A stretch of 64,000 bases of DNA from positions 22,369 to 86,368 of the forward strand of contig NZ_BAIV01000027.1 of NCBI RefSeq assembly GCF_000517545.1, written 5' to 3'. The notes below the pieces were generated by a model. That model saw only the letters and a program-made list of their open reading frames with translations, had not been told where the DNA came from and made no database searches. Both the position numbers and the translations under genes were made by a program. This stretch comes from Bacteroides reticulotermitis JCM 10512 (GTDB taxonomy: Bacteria; Bacteroidota; Bacteroidia; Bacteroidales; Bacteroidaceae). Position 1 is the first letter of the stretch. Each line of letters opens with the position of its first letter. Below, piece after piece: positions 1-7,880 of the stretch.

Positions 1-47
1 GTTAGGGCTGCAAACAGGATACAGAGGCTTACTATAATCTTACGCAT
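1..47 (-). CDS. Start of an exported protein (partial)
   Basis: The minus strand opens an ATG at 47 and reads MRKIIVSLCILFAAL before leaving the window. This is a basic N-terminus followed by a hydrophobic run, as in a signal peptide. A TAnnTTTG -7 box lies about 42 bases upstream at 96-89. Nothing beyond 15 residues is visible, so only export can be inferred. Confidence 0.55.
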   Translation of the reverse strand, partial: MRKIIVSLCILFAAL

Positions 48-88
48 AACTCTACGTTTTTAGTTATTATGATCTTTTAGTGATGTTA

Positions 89-96
89 CAAAAATA
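89..96 (-). promoter_or_regulatory. -7 box for the partial exported-protein gene
   Basis: The minus strand reads TATTTTTG, a match to the Bacteroidales -7 consensus TAnnTTTG, about 42 bases before the ATG at 47. The expected -33 region falls inside the terminator hairpin at 97-117, so the two signals are packed together. No clear TTG -33 box is seen. Confidence 0.5.
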
Positions 97-117
97 GGGT
101 GAGGAAACTCCCCACCC
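97..117 (-). terminator. Hairpin after the cvfB-like gene
   Basis: GGGTGAGG and CCCCACCC pair around AAACT, 44 bases past the stop of the gene at 161-1000. A long T-run is absent, so termination strength is uncertain. Confidence 0.45.
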
Positions 118-160
118 TAATGATTCTCTCTATTCATGTGTAGGGATTTCCCTATTCTGT

Positions 161-1000
161 TTAGGAACCTGCCAGCTTAATACCATGCTCTTCCAATGTT
201 ATCAAGCGTTTTTTATACAAGTCGCCCACCCCTTTTTTGAATGTCTTCTTGCTTACCTCAAACACATCGTAGATTTCATCCGCCGGGCTTTTATCGGTCA
301 GGGAAATCCGTCCGCCATGTTCTTTGATATACTCCAATAAGGTTTTCGCAAAATCATCGACTTTAGCGAATCCTGCTTTTTGGAGCATCAGGTCCACTTT
401 TCCATCCTCGCGCACCTGCTTTACAAAAGCTGTGGTCTGTACGCCTGTTTCAAGGGGACGGAATATTTCATTCTCATACAGCAAGCCGCTGTATTTATTA
501 TCAATAATCGCCTTAAATCCTAAATCAGTTTTCTGCCAGATAAGGATATTCACTTCTTCATCCGGCGAATACTCCGGCACATCTTTCGACAGGTAGCGTT
601 CAACCTTTGCCGAGGCCACAATCCGGTAGCTTTCTTCATCCAGATGCACATGAACAACATAATTTCGTCCCACCTGCATCTTCATCTTTTGCTCACTAAA
701 AGGCACAAACAAGTCTTTCATCAGTCCCCAATTCAGAAAAGCTCCAAACTGATTGACCCAAGCGACTTCCAAGCAGGCAAACTGTCCCACTTGTACCAAC
801 GGTGTCAGCGTAGTGGCAATCAGTCTCTCGTCCATATCCAGATAAAGGAATACATTCAAGAAGTCGCCTATCTTACAATCTTCGGGTACGTAACGAGTGG
901 GTAAAAGGATTTCTCCTTCTTCTTCCCCATCCAGATACATGCCAAAATCGACTTCCTTAACTACCTCCAGCTGATTGAATTTTCCTAATTCGATACTCAT
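161..1000 (-). CDS. CvfB/YitL-like S1 RNA-binding protein
   Basis: The 279-residue product looks like the CvfB/YitL family: consecutive S1-like OB-fold segments (roughly residues 5-65, 70-135 and 145-210) followed by a winged-helix domain near the C-terminus, where DEIYDVFEVSKKTFKKGVG is typical. Members bind RNA and modulate expression post-transcriptionally in Firmicutes; the role in Bacteroidales is not established. No signal peptide, so cytosolic. A TATCTTTG -7 box precedes it at 1034-1027, and it appears to be a single-gene unit. Family call is strong, function inferred. Confidence 0.85.
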   Translation of the reverse strand: MSIELGKFNQLEVVKEVDFGMYLDGEEEGEILLPTRYVPEDCKIGDFLNVFLYLDMDERLIATTLTPLVQVGQFACLEVAWVNQFGAFLNWGLMKDLFVPFSEQKMKMQVGRNYVVHVHLDEESYRIVASAKVERYLSKDVPEYSPDEEVNILIWQKTDLGFKAIIDNKYSGLLYENEIFRPLETGVQTTAFVKQVREDGKVDLMLQKAGFAKVDDFAKTLLEYIKEHGGRISLTDKSPADEIYDVFEVSKKTFKKGVGDLYKKRLITLEEHGIKLAGS

Positions 1001-1026
1001 ATTGTTTCCATTTACTATATAGAGAA

Positions 1027-1034
1027 CAAAGATA
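1027..1034 (-). promoter_or_regulatory. -7 box of the cvfB-like gene
   Basis: The minus strand reads TATCTTTG 27 bases upstream of the ATG at 1000. A TTG (1059-1057) sits 22 bases further upstream as a possible -33 element. Confidence 0.6.
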
Positions 1035-1109
1035 AGCTATTTTGAACACATCTTTTCAAGTGAACCGGTTTAGTTTCAACTTTCACGTGTTTTTACTCCA
1101 CACGATCTG

Positions 1110-1619
1110 TCACTCTACTTCCTTCAAAACTACATTTCCCTCTTGGCTGTTGTCTACCAAAATAGCCAGGCAAGGGCGTTGGGTATAAGTCTGCTTCTCT
1201 CCTTTCGCTACCTTATAAGTAAACTGCACCTCGCCGTTCTCGTTCTTCTGCAAGCTGACCGGTGAAAGTGTCGTAGCATATTCAGTTTCCGGCAGCACGA
1301 CAGCTATCACATATTGTTTCGAGAAATCAATCACAGTCGGTCTCCCACCTTCGCCCATTACCGCAGCGGCTCCAAACACATTGTCAAATGCCTCCGGCGT
1401 GGTGATCTTCGGGCTTTCGAGACTCTTCACCGTATTTTTCACGAAGTAACGCTCGACCAAACTATACGGAATATCCGCAGTACCAACAGCTGATTCTACT
1501 TTGACACTATCTACACTGGATGCATCAGCCTGAGCTTGTTTAGCTCCACTCTGACATGCGAACAGTAATCCGCCTCCCATCGCCAAAACGATCAGGGCTT
1601 TTAAATTCTTTCTACTCAT
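1110..1619 (-). CDS. Hypothetical lipoprotein
   Basis: A 169-residue protein with an N-terminal signal sequence ending in the lipobox LLFAC (Cys22), so it should be a lipoprotein. The mature part begins with a low-complexity linker (QSGAKQAQADASSVDSV) and then one small globular domain rich in beta strands with the conserved-looking segment FSKQYVIAVVLPET. I do not recognise the domain. It is divergent from the arsenic operon and separated from it by the duplicated operator region, but nothing links it functionally to arsenic. Confidence 0.7.
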   Translation of the reverse strand: MSRKNLKALIVLAMGGGLLFACQSGAKQAQADASSVDSVKVESAVGTADIPYSLVERYFVKNTVKSLESPKITTPEAFDNVFGAAAVMGEGGRPTVIDFSKQYVIAVVLPETEYATTLSPVSLQKNENGEVQFTYKVAKGEKQTYTQRPCLAILVDNSQEGNVVLKEVE

Positions 1620-1755
1620 ACCTTTATTCTTTTAAGTTAAACATACTATTTTCTAAGTTATGGCTATAAACAACTAAAAGAACAAAATACTGCATGCTTT
1701 TGATTAGAAGAATGCGTATAAATGCAAAAGATAGCACATAATTCCTTAAAAAAGA

Positions 1756-1800
1756 GTTCGTATAATTGCGAACAAGAAAAGCATTCGTATATTTGCGAAC
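1756..1800 (+). promoter_or_regulatory. ars promoter with duplicated ArsR operator
   Basis: Two dyads, TTCGTATAATTGCGAA (1757-1772) and TTCGTATATTTGCGAA (1784-1799), occur in a 27-bp tandem duplication whose spacer AACAAGAAAAG is also conserved. The second dyad contains the -7 box TATATTTG (1788-1795); the first supplies TTG at 1766-1768 with a 19-base spacer, so promoter and operators coincide. arsR starts 18 bases downstream. Repressor binding here would block RNA polymerase directly. The assignment to ArsR is inferred from position and from a third matching dyad at 2162-2177. Confidence 0.75.
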
Positions 1801-1817
1801 AAGAAAAGTCATAAGAG

Positions 1818-2144
1818 ATGTCTAAGAAAGAATTAACAGCCGAACAAGAGCAATTGGCGCGCTTCGCCAAAGCATTGGGACACCCCATCCGAGTAGCCAT
1901 ATTAGAAATGCTTGCTAACCAATCCTGTTGTTATCACGGCGATATGTCTGAAGTGCTTCCCATCGCCAAAAGCACACTCTCACAACACTTGAACGAACTT
2001 AAAGATGCCGAACTAATAAAAGGTACAATTACATTGCCGACAGTTAAATATTGCATCCACAAAGAGAACTGGGAAAAGGCAAAGAGCCTATTTGCTGCTC
2101 TATTCGTTGAAGTTAATAATGAAGAGAGTTGCGGCGACATATAA
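1818..2144 (+). CDS. arsR: ArsR-family metalloregulatory repressor
   Basis: A 108-residue winged-helix protein of the ArsR/SmtB family. The sequence shows the conserved GHPIRVAILEML helix, a recognition helix region (AKSTLSQHLNELKDAELI), and Cys37-Cys38 just before it plus Cys79 and Cys105, candidates for As(III) or Sb(III) ligands. It heads the arsenic operon behind duplicated TTCGTA-type dyads that overlap the promoter, so autorepression released by arsenite is the expected logic. Which cysteines sense metal cannot be decided from sequence, since ArsR families evolved several sites independently. Confidence 0.9.
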   Translation: MSKKELTAEQEQLARFAKALGHPIRVAILEMLANQSCCYHGDMSEVLPIAKSTLSQHLNELKDAELIKGTITLPTVKYCIHKENWEKAKSLFAALFVEVNNEESCGDI

Positions 2145-2161
2145 AAAATTTGCTTCAGTTG

Positions 2162-2177
2162 TTCGTAGTTCTACGAA
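2162..2177 (+). promoter_or_regulatory. Third ArsR-type operator
   Basis: TTCGTAGTTCTACGAA is a perfect dyad with 7-bp arms between arsR and arsC, and it matches the half-sites upstream of arsR (TTCGYA-N4-TRCGAA). Degenerate ACGAA motifs follow at 2180-2184 and 2199-2203. No convincing TAnnTTTG box is seen here, so it may be an auxiliary repressor site inside the operon or part of a weak internal promoter. Confidence 0.6.
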
Positions 2178-2226
2178 TCACGAATAGTATGTATAAATAC
2201 GAAACATATTTCAAATAAATACAGAT

Positions 2227-2733
2227 ATGCAAGACGTAATTTCCAACTTTCAACCCGATCCATGCAAGGATGATGATAATCGACAACTTACAACAAACCA
2301 GCCACTGCCTAAGATCCTAATCCTTTGCACAGGAAATAGCTGTCGCAGCCAGATGGCACACGGTTTCTTACAATCCTTTGATCCGCGATTGCTCGTTTAT
2401 TCCGCAGGAACAAAGGCCAGCGGACAAGTTAATCCGCAAGCGATAGAAGTTATGCGACAGGCAGGAGTCGATATTTCGCATCATACCTCCAACAGTGTAG
2501 AACTATATTTAGCCGATGAATGGGATTACGTGATTACCGTTTGCGGCGGTGCCAACGAAAGTTGCCCGACATTTTCGGGTAAAGTAAAGAATCGCCTGCA
2601 CATTGGGTTTGATGATCCGTCTGAAGCAACAGGCACACCCGATTTTATACAATCCGAATACATCCGGGTAAGAGATGAAATCAAAGTCAAATTTCTCGCA
2701 CTATATACAAACAGAATAAAAGACTATGAATAA
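2227..2733 (+). CDS. arsC: Arsenate reductase, thioredoxin-coupled (LMW-PTPase type)
   Basis: Reduces As(V) to As(III) in the cytosol. The P-loop CTGNSCR (Cys34 to Arg40, CX5R) matches low-molecular-weight phosphatase-type ArsC, and Cys106 and Cys113 sit seven residues apart like the redox pair Cys82/Cys89 of the Staphylococcus aureus plasmid pI258 enzyme. This class is recycled by thioredoxin, consistent with the small thioredoxins in the same operon. The N-terminal 28 residues before PKILILC are an extension compared with typical members, so a later start is possible. The stop overlaps the acr3 start by 8 bases, implying coupled translation. Confidence 0.92.
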   Translation: MQDVISNFQPDPCKDDDNRQLTTNQPLPKILILCTGNSCRSQMAHGFLQSFDPRLLVYSAGTKASGQVNPQAIEVMRQAGVDISHHTSNSVELYLADEWDYVITVCGGANESCPTFSGKVKNRLHIGFDDPSEATGTPDFIQSEYIRVRDEIKVKFLALYTNRIKDYE

Positions 2734-3760
2734 AAAGAGAATGAGTTTTCTGGATAAGAATCTGACCCTATGGATTTTTCTGGCAATGGCTATCGGTGTA
2801 GGGTTGGGATATTTGTTCCCATCGTTCAGCTATTCTATTAATTCGATGTCGAGTGGAACCACCAACATTCCTTTGGCAATCGGCCTCATCCTGATGATGT
2901 ATCCTCCACTGGCGAAAGTCGATTATAAGCAACTACCGAAAGTCTTTTCAAATGTAAGAATACTAACCGTATCGTTAGTGCTGAATTGGATTATCGGTCC
3001 GATACTAATGTTCGTACTTGCCATCCTCTTTTTGCACGACTATCCCGAATACATGGTTGGTGTTATCCTCATCGGGTTAGCCCGCTGCATCGCGATGGTA
3101 CTTGTATGGAACGACTTAGCGGAGGGTAATACCGAATACGGAGCAGGACTGGTTGCCCTGAATAGTATATTTCAGGTATTCTTCTATAGTTTCTACGCAT
3201 GGATATTCGTAACCAAGCTACCTGTCTTATTCGGTTTTGAAGGTGCGCTAGTGAATATATCTATCGGCACTATTGCACAAACAGTTGCCATCTATTTGGG
3301 CATTCCATTTCTAATGGGTATTCTCAGCCGCCTGATATTAGTCAGACTCAAAGGAGAAGAATGGTATAAAAGCAAATTCATCCCCGCAATCTCTCCGATA
3401 ACCTTGATCGCCTTATTGCTTACAATTGTCGTAATGTTCAGTTTGAAAGGGGAACTGATTGTACAGATACCACTGGATGTAGTACGCATTGCCATCCCGC
3501 TATTAATTTATTTCGTTGCCATGTTCTTTCTGAGCTTCTACGCAAGTAAACTGATGGGAGCGCCTTACGATCAGAACGCTTCGATTTCGTTCACAGCCAC
3601 GGGCAACAATTTTGAGCTGGCCATTGCAGTTGCTATCGGTGTATTTGGCATTCATAGCGGACAAGCCTTTGCAGGTGTGATCGGTCCCCTCGTTGAAGTA
3701 CCGGTACTTATCTTTTTGGTAAATATAGCCTTCCGGCTGAGAAAGAAATACTATAAATAA
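2726..3760 (+). CDS. acr3: ACR3-family arsenite efflux permease
   Basis: A 344-residue integral membrane protein with about ten hydrophobic segments, belonging to the ACR3/BASS superfamily. ACR3 hallmarks include the segment GLARCIAMVLVWNDLAEG, which carries the conserved transport cysteine, and FTATGNNFELAIAVAI near the C-terminus. It should extrude arsenite across the inner membrane, alone or energised by the ArsA ATPase encoded at the end of the operon. It overlaps arsC by 8 bases. Confidence 0.93.
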   Translation: MNKKRMSFLDKNLTLWIFLAMAIGVGLGYLFPSFSYSINSMSSGTTNIPLAIGLILMMYPPLAKVDYKQLPKVFSNVRILTVSLVLNWIIGPILMFVLAILFLHDYPEYMVGVILIGLARCIAMVLVWNDLAEGNTEYGAGLVALNSIFQVFFYSFYAWIFVTKLPVLFGFEGALVNISIGTIAQTVAIYLGIPFLMGILSRLILVRLKGEEWYKSKFIPAISPITLIALLLTIVVMFSLKGELIVQIPLDVVRIAIPLLIYFVAMFFLSFYASKLMGAPYDQNASISFTATGNNFELAIAVAIGVFGIHSGQAFAGVIGPLVEVPVLIFLVNIAFRLRKKYYK

Positions 3761-3768
3761 ATCAGCGT

Positions 3769-4200
3769 ATGAGCAAAAATATCTTTATCGCATTTATTAC
3801 CCTGTTCCTCGTATCGTGCGGTAATAAGGCAGGAGTCCAACAAGCAGAAAAGCAGGCAGAAGAACAAATCGTTTCAGCAGGCGACTCCTCGACTGTAACC
3901 ATCTACTATTTTCACGGTAAGCAACGCTGCAAGACTTGCATAGCCGTGGGAGAACTGACCGAAGAAACCATCAAAGAAACCTATGCAGGCAACGCCAAGG
4001 TGAGATTCATCGAAATAGACACGAGCGAGAAGCAATATAAAAGTCTGGTTAACAAATACGAAGTTTCGTGGAATGCTTTGATTATTGTCAAAGGCGAGAA
4101 CTTCGTAGATATAACCGAACAAGCTTTCGCCAACGCCATAAGCAATCCGGCAGCATTAAGCGCGCTAATAAAAAAAGAAGTAAACCAACGAATCTCATAA
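3769..4200 (+). CDS. ArsF-like thioredoxin-fold lipoprotein
   Basis: A 143-residue predicted lipoprotein (lipobox LVSC, Cys17) with a thioredoxin-fold domain carrying the CxxC motif CKTC (Cys54/Cys57) after a YYFHG strand. Related Bacteroidales proteins are, from memory, named ArsF-family subunits of a nitrophenyl-arsenical reductase, after arsEFG of Shewanella. The sequence shows only a periplasm-facing dithiol protein next to a CcdA-like permease and a cytosolic thioredoxin, so an electron relay is equally plausible. Eight bases separate it from acr3 and four from the next gene. Confidence 0.75.
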   Translation: MSKNIFIAFITLFLVSCGNKAGVQQAEKQAEEQIVSAGDSSTVTIYYFHGKQRCKTCIAVGELTEETIKETYAGNAKVRFIEIDTSEKQYKSLVNKYEVSWNALIIVKGENFVDITEQAFANAISNPAALSALIKKEVNQRIS

Positions 4201-4204
4201 ACAT

Positions 4205-4903
4205 ATGGACGTTCTTCAACAGATAGTAGACAATTCGGATATTCCTGTACTGACTGCCTTCGTATTGGGGTTAATGACAGCTATAAGCCCGTGCCCGTTA
4301 GCCACCAACATAACGGCAACAGCCTACCTGAGCAAAGAGATAACCAACAAGAAGCGTGTGCTCTTCAATGGTGTTTTTTATACGTTAGGCCGCATTTTCA
4401 GTTATACACTTTTAGGGCTAGCGTTCTATCTGGGCGCAAGTAAGTTTCATGCGGCACAAATGCTGCAAAACATCGGCGGAGTTTACCTCGGTATTGCATT
4501 AGTTGTTATCGGCCTATTCATGTTGGATGTAATCAGATTCAACATTCCCGCATTGAGCCGGCTCATGTCGAAAGTTAGCGAAAAGAAGATGAAGCCAAAC
4601 TACCTGAATGCCTTTCTCTTAGGCGTATTATTCGCCTTAGCATTTTGTCCTTACAGCGGGGTGCTCTATTTTGGTGTGCTGATACCTCTGACCATTAGCA
4701 GTGCATCGGGCTTACTCTTGCCCCCGGTCTTTGCCATAGCAACCGGATTGCCAGTTATCATTATCGCCTACTTGCTGGCATACAGCCTGTCGAACGTGGG
4801 TAAATTCTACAACAAGGTGAAGAGTTTTGAGGTTTGGTTCAGGCGTATTGTATCGGCAGTTTTTATCGCAGTGGGCATCTATTATATAGTAACCAGTTTA
4901 TAA
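4205..4903 (+). CDS. ArsG-family / CcdA-DsbD-like membrane protein
   Basis: A 232-residue protein with about six transmembrane segments of the CcdA/DsbD-beta type. It keeps the two transmembrane cysteines expected of thiol-electron transporters: Cys30 in TAISPCPLATN and Cys148 in ALAFCPYSGVLY. The family in arsenic operons is often called ArsG, an efflux permease for trivalent aromatic arsenicals. The retained cysteine pair and the flanking thioredoxins (CKTC outside, CAKC inside) instead, or also, suggest transfer of reducing power across the membrane. Substrate is not decidable from sequence. Confidence 0.8.
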   Translation: MDVLQQIVDNSDIPVLTAFVLGLMTAISPCPLATNITATAYLSKEITNKKRVLFNGVFYTLGRIFSYTLLGLAFYLGASKFHAAQMLQNIGGVYLGIALVVIGLFMLDVIRFNIPALSRLMSKVSEKKMKPNYLNAFLLGVLFALAFCPYSGVLYFGVLIPLTISSASGLLLPPVFAIATGLPVIIIAYLLAYSLSNVGKFYNKVKSFEVWFRRIVSAVFIAVGIYYIVTSL

Positions 4904-4913
4904 CAATAAAAAT

Positions 4914-5147
4914 ATGGAAATAATCGTATTAGGTACAGGATGTGCCAAATGTAAATCCGTTTATGAGAAGGTAGCTAAAGTACTTGCTGAGACTAACCGG
5001 GAGGCTACCTTAAGGAAAGAGGAAGATATACTGGAAATAGTCAAATACCAAATTATGTCGTTGCCCGCTATTGTGGTGAACGGCGAGGTGAAGATAAAAG
5101 GCTACGTTCCGACTGAGGAAGAAATAAAACAATTAATAAAATCATAA
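4914..5147 (+). CDS. Small cytosolic thioredoxin-like protein
   Basis: A 77-residue glutaredoxin/thioredoxin-fold protein of the 'redox-active disulfide protein 2' type. It starts MEIIVLGTGCAKC, giving a CxxC at Cys10/Cys13, and has the cis-proline context MSLPAIVVNG. There is no signal peptide. In this position it could reduce ArsC or feed electrons to the CcdA-like protein encoded just upstream. Confidence 0.85.
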   Translation: MEIIVLGTGCAKCKSVYEKVAKVLAETNREATLRKEEDILEIVKYQIMSLPAIVVNGEVKIKGYVPTEEEIKQLIKS

Positions 5148-5151
5148 AGCT

Positions 5152-5505
5152 ATGTTGAATTTAAAATTAGACACCCGCCCAACGGTTAAGATATACGACC
5201 CGGTGCTATGTTGCCCCACCGGACTGTGTGGTGTGAATATCGACCCTGAACTGATGCGTATAGCGGTCGTTATCGAGAGCCTGAAAAAGAAAGGCGTAGT
5301 GATAGAAAGATTTAATTTGCGTGATCATCCGCAGGTCTATGTTGAGAACAAAGTGATCAATGCATTCTTGATGGAGGAATCGGCCGAAGTATTGCCTATT
5401 ACCACTTTGAACGATAAAGTTGTGCTAACCAAACAATACCCTTCCAACAAACAGATAGCCGCATGGCTACACGTCAGCGAGGAAGAACTAACTGTGAGAA
5501 AATAA
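5152..5505 (+). CDS. arsD: Arsenite metallochaperone ArsD
   Basis: A 117-residue protein with the ArsD signature CCPTGLCG (Cys20, Cys21, Cys26), the same spacing as Cys12/13/18 in the R773 plasmid protein, which bind As(III) and hand it to ArsA. The rest is a thioredoxin-like fold with LPITTLNDKVV. It lies 14 bases before arsA, the usual arsDA pairing. Confidence 0.95.
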   Translation: MLNLKLDTRPTVKIYDPVLCCPTGLCGVNIDPELMRIAVVIESLKKKGVVIERFNLRDHPQVYVENKVINAFLMEESAEVLPITTLNDKVVLTKQYPSNKQIAAWLHVSEEELTVRK

Positions 5506-5519
5506 ACTAGCAGAAAGAT

Positions 5520-7238
5520 ATGAAAAAATATAACCCATCCGAAATAGCCCTGACGAAATATATATTCTTCACGGGGAAAGGCGGTGTAGGCAAAACATCA
5601 ATTGCATGCGCCACGGCTACCAGCCTTGCCGACAATGGCAAAAAGGTATTACTAATCAGCACAGACCCCGCATCTAACTTACAAGATGTCTTTGAAATGG
5701 AGCTAAACAATAAAGGAACATCGATCAAGGAAGTACCCAACCTGACCGTTGTCAACCTTAATCCTGAACAGGCAGCAGCTGAATACCGGGAAACGGTGAT
5801 CACTCCCTTTAGAGGCAAACTACCCGAAAGTGTCATCAATAACATGGAGGAGCAACTCTCAGGTTCGTGTACCGTCGAAATTGCTGCGTTTAACGAGTTC
5901 TCAGATTTTATTACCAATGAAGACAAAAGGAGGGAATACGACTTTATAATCTTCGACACCGCACCGACCGGGCATACTTTACGGATGCTTCAACTACCGT
6001 CTGCATGGAATACCTTTATTGCGGAAAATACAACGGGAGCATCTTGTCTGGGGCAACTTTCCGGTTTGGAAGATCGAAAAGACGTATACAAGCAAGCGGT
6101 AAGCACCTTGTCGGACAGCAAACAAACTACGTTGATCTTGATAAGCCGCCCGGACGAAAGCCCTCTGAAAGAGGTGGAGCGTTCGTCGCATGAATTGCTG
6201 GATTTGCATATTACTTCACAACACCTGATTATCAACGGAGTACTGGAAGAGTATGATAAAGACGACGCAATATCCGTACAGATCTACCAACAGCAACAAA
6301 ATGCGCTAAACAATCGCCCCAAAGCCTTGCGAAAGCTAAATACCAGCATGATTCCGCTCCGCTCTTATAGCATGACCGGCATTGACAACATTCGCAAGAT
6401 GCTAAACAACGATGCACAGGCTAGCGTGATGCGAAAAGAGATCGACACCAATGTTTTTCAACCGATTGATAACCTCATAGATGACTTGTACCAGTCGGGT
6501 AAGCGTGTTATTTTCACCATGGGAAAAGGCGGCGTGGGCAAAACGACCATTGCAGGCCATATCGCAAGAGGCCTGGCAAGCAAAGGGGTGAAAGTACACC
6601 TGACAACAACCGATCCGGCCAATCACTTATCGTTCATTGAAACAAGGGTCGAGGGTATCACCGTTAGTCATATCGACGAAAAAGAAGTACTTGCCATCTA
6701 TCAGAAAAATATATTGCAGAAGGCCAGAGAGGCAATGGGTGATGCCGATCTAAGCTACATCGAGGAAGATCTACGTTCACCGTGCACCCAAGAAATTGCC
6801 GTATTCAATGCCTTTGCCGAAATTGTAGCCAAAGCGGACAACGAAGTTGTAGTTATTGACACTGCTCCAACCGGACATACCCTGTTGCTACTAGATTCCA
6901 CCCAAAGTTACCATAAAGAAGTAGAACGCACACAGGGAAACATCACGCCTGCCGTTCAGAACTTACTGCCACGCTTACGCAATGAAGAAGAGACCGAAGT
7001 AGTCATCATCACTTTACCCGAGGCTACTCCTGTATTTGAGGCACAACGCTTACAATTGGATTTACAACGCGCCGGCATCAAGAACAAATGGTGGGTAGTT
7101 AATTCAAGTTTGTTGCTTACGCCAACCAAAAGCCCGTTTCTAAAAGCAAAAGCGGAAAGTGAAATCGGGTGGATTGAAAAGGTGGATGAGATTTCAAACG
7201 GTAACTTTGCCGTTATCGGATGGAAGCAGAAAGCCTAA
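5520..7238 (+). CDS. arsA: Arsenite-stimulated ATPase ArsA
   Basis: A 572-residue two-domain ATPase. Each half has a deviant Walker A loop (GKGGVGKT at about residues 20 and 337) and the DTAPTGHT switch. The three cysteines that form the metalloid site in the R773 enzyme are present in context: SGSCTVE, GASCLG and RSPCTQE. ArsA takes As(III) from ArsD and energises the efflux permease, here ACR3 rather than ArsB. It is the last gene of the operon and is followed by a strong hairpin at 7271-7308. Confidence 0.96.
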   Translation: MKKYNPSEIALTKYIFFTGKGGVGKTSIACATATSLADNGKKVLLISTDPASNLQDVFEMELNNKGTSIKEVPNLTVVNLNPEQAAAEYRETVITPFRGKLPESVINNMEEQLSGSCTVEIAAFNEFSDFITNEDKRREYDFIIFDTAPTGHTLRMLQLPSAWNTFIAENTTGASCLGQLSGLEDRKDVYKQAVSTLSDSKQTTLILISRPDESPLKEVERSSHELLDLHITSQHLIINGVLEEYDKDDAISVQIYQQQQNALNNRPKALRKLNTSMIPLRSYSMTGIDNIRKMLNNDAQASVMRKEIDTNVFQPIDNLIDDLYQSGKRVIFTMGKGGVGKTTIAGHIARGLASKGVKVHLTTTDPANHLSFIETRVEGITVSHIDEKEVLAIYQKNILQKAREAMGDADLSYIEEDLRSPCTQEIAVFNAFAEIVAKADNEVVVIDTAPTGHTLLLLDSTQSYHKEVERTQGNITPAVQNLLPRLRNEEETEVVIITLPEATPVFEAQRLQLDLQRAGIKNKWWVVNSSLLLTPTKSPFLKAKAESEIGWIEKVDEISNGNFAVIGWKQKA

Positions 7239-7270
7239 CGATTAGTATTCGTCCGGATTCGCAGACTCAG

Positions 7271-7308
7271 ACTTTAGGTGAACACTCCGTGGATAGTTCG
7301 CCTAAAGT
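7271..7308. terminator. Hairpin between arsA and ogt
   Basis: ACTTTAGGTGAAC (7271-7283) pairs with GTTCGCCTAAAGT (7296-7308) with one mismatch. It sits between converging genes and can serve both directions; a short T-rich stretch follows on the plus strand. Confidence 0.65.
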
Positions 7309-7319
7309 TGTTTATCTGA

Positions 7320-7847
7320 CTAAAACAACACCATCTGAATATTCGACTCCAATTCTAACAGTCCTCTTTTAGCGGCTAACCCACCTGCGTAGCCGGTCAG
7401 CTTGCGGTCGCTACCAATTACACGATGGCAGGGAACAAGTATCGAAATCGGATTGGCCCCGTTAGCGCTGGCCACAGCACGAATCGCTTTCGGATTATTT
7501 AGTTTTTGCGATAAGGCACCGTACGACAAAGTCTTTCCATACGGAATGTTCAGTAATTCTTGCCACACTGTTTTTTGAAAGTCCGTCCCGACAAAGAGCA
7601 ACGGAATATCGAATACCGTTCGTTTGCGTGCGAAATACTCATCCAACTGAGTGATCGTTTTCGCAATCACATCCGAGCTTGATACTTCATAACCAGCATG
7701 CAACATCTTTTGTATGCGTCGATCGATTGTTATTCGCCGTTTTTCATCCGTCCAATCACACATACAGAGTTTATCTTCAAAAGAACCGACTACCAGTTCC
7801 CCAAAAGGGGATTGATAATATTGTATCTGAACTATTTTATTTTCCAC
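7320..7847 (-). CDS. ogt: Methylated-DNA--protein-cysteine methyltransferase
   Basis: A 175-residue O6-alkylguanine-DNA alkyltransferase. The acceptor motif PCHRVIG is present with Cys140, preceded by the helix-turn-helix segment FQKTVWQELLNIPYGKTLSY that binds DNA. It removes O6-methyl groups from guanine by suicidal transfer. An alkA-like glycosylase lies 33 bases upstream on the same strand, so the pair forms an alkylation-repair unit. Confidence 0.95.
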   Translation of the reverse strand: MENKIVQIQYYQSPFGELVVGSFEDKLCMCDWTDEKRRITIDRRIQKMLHAGYEVSSSDVIAKTITQLDEYFARKRTVFDIPLLFVGTDFQKTVWQELLNIPYGKTLSYGALSQKLNNPKAIRAVASANGANPISILVPCHRVIGSDRKLTGYAGGLAAKRGLLELESNIQMVLF

Positions 7848-7880
7848 TTTTGATCTTTGTTTTTTGAATACCGTAATCTT

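Noticed and set aside
1624..1812. 62-residue minus-strand open frame in the ars operator region
   Set aside because: Made of the duplicated operator sequence translated by chance.
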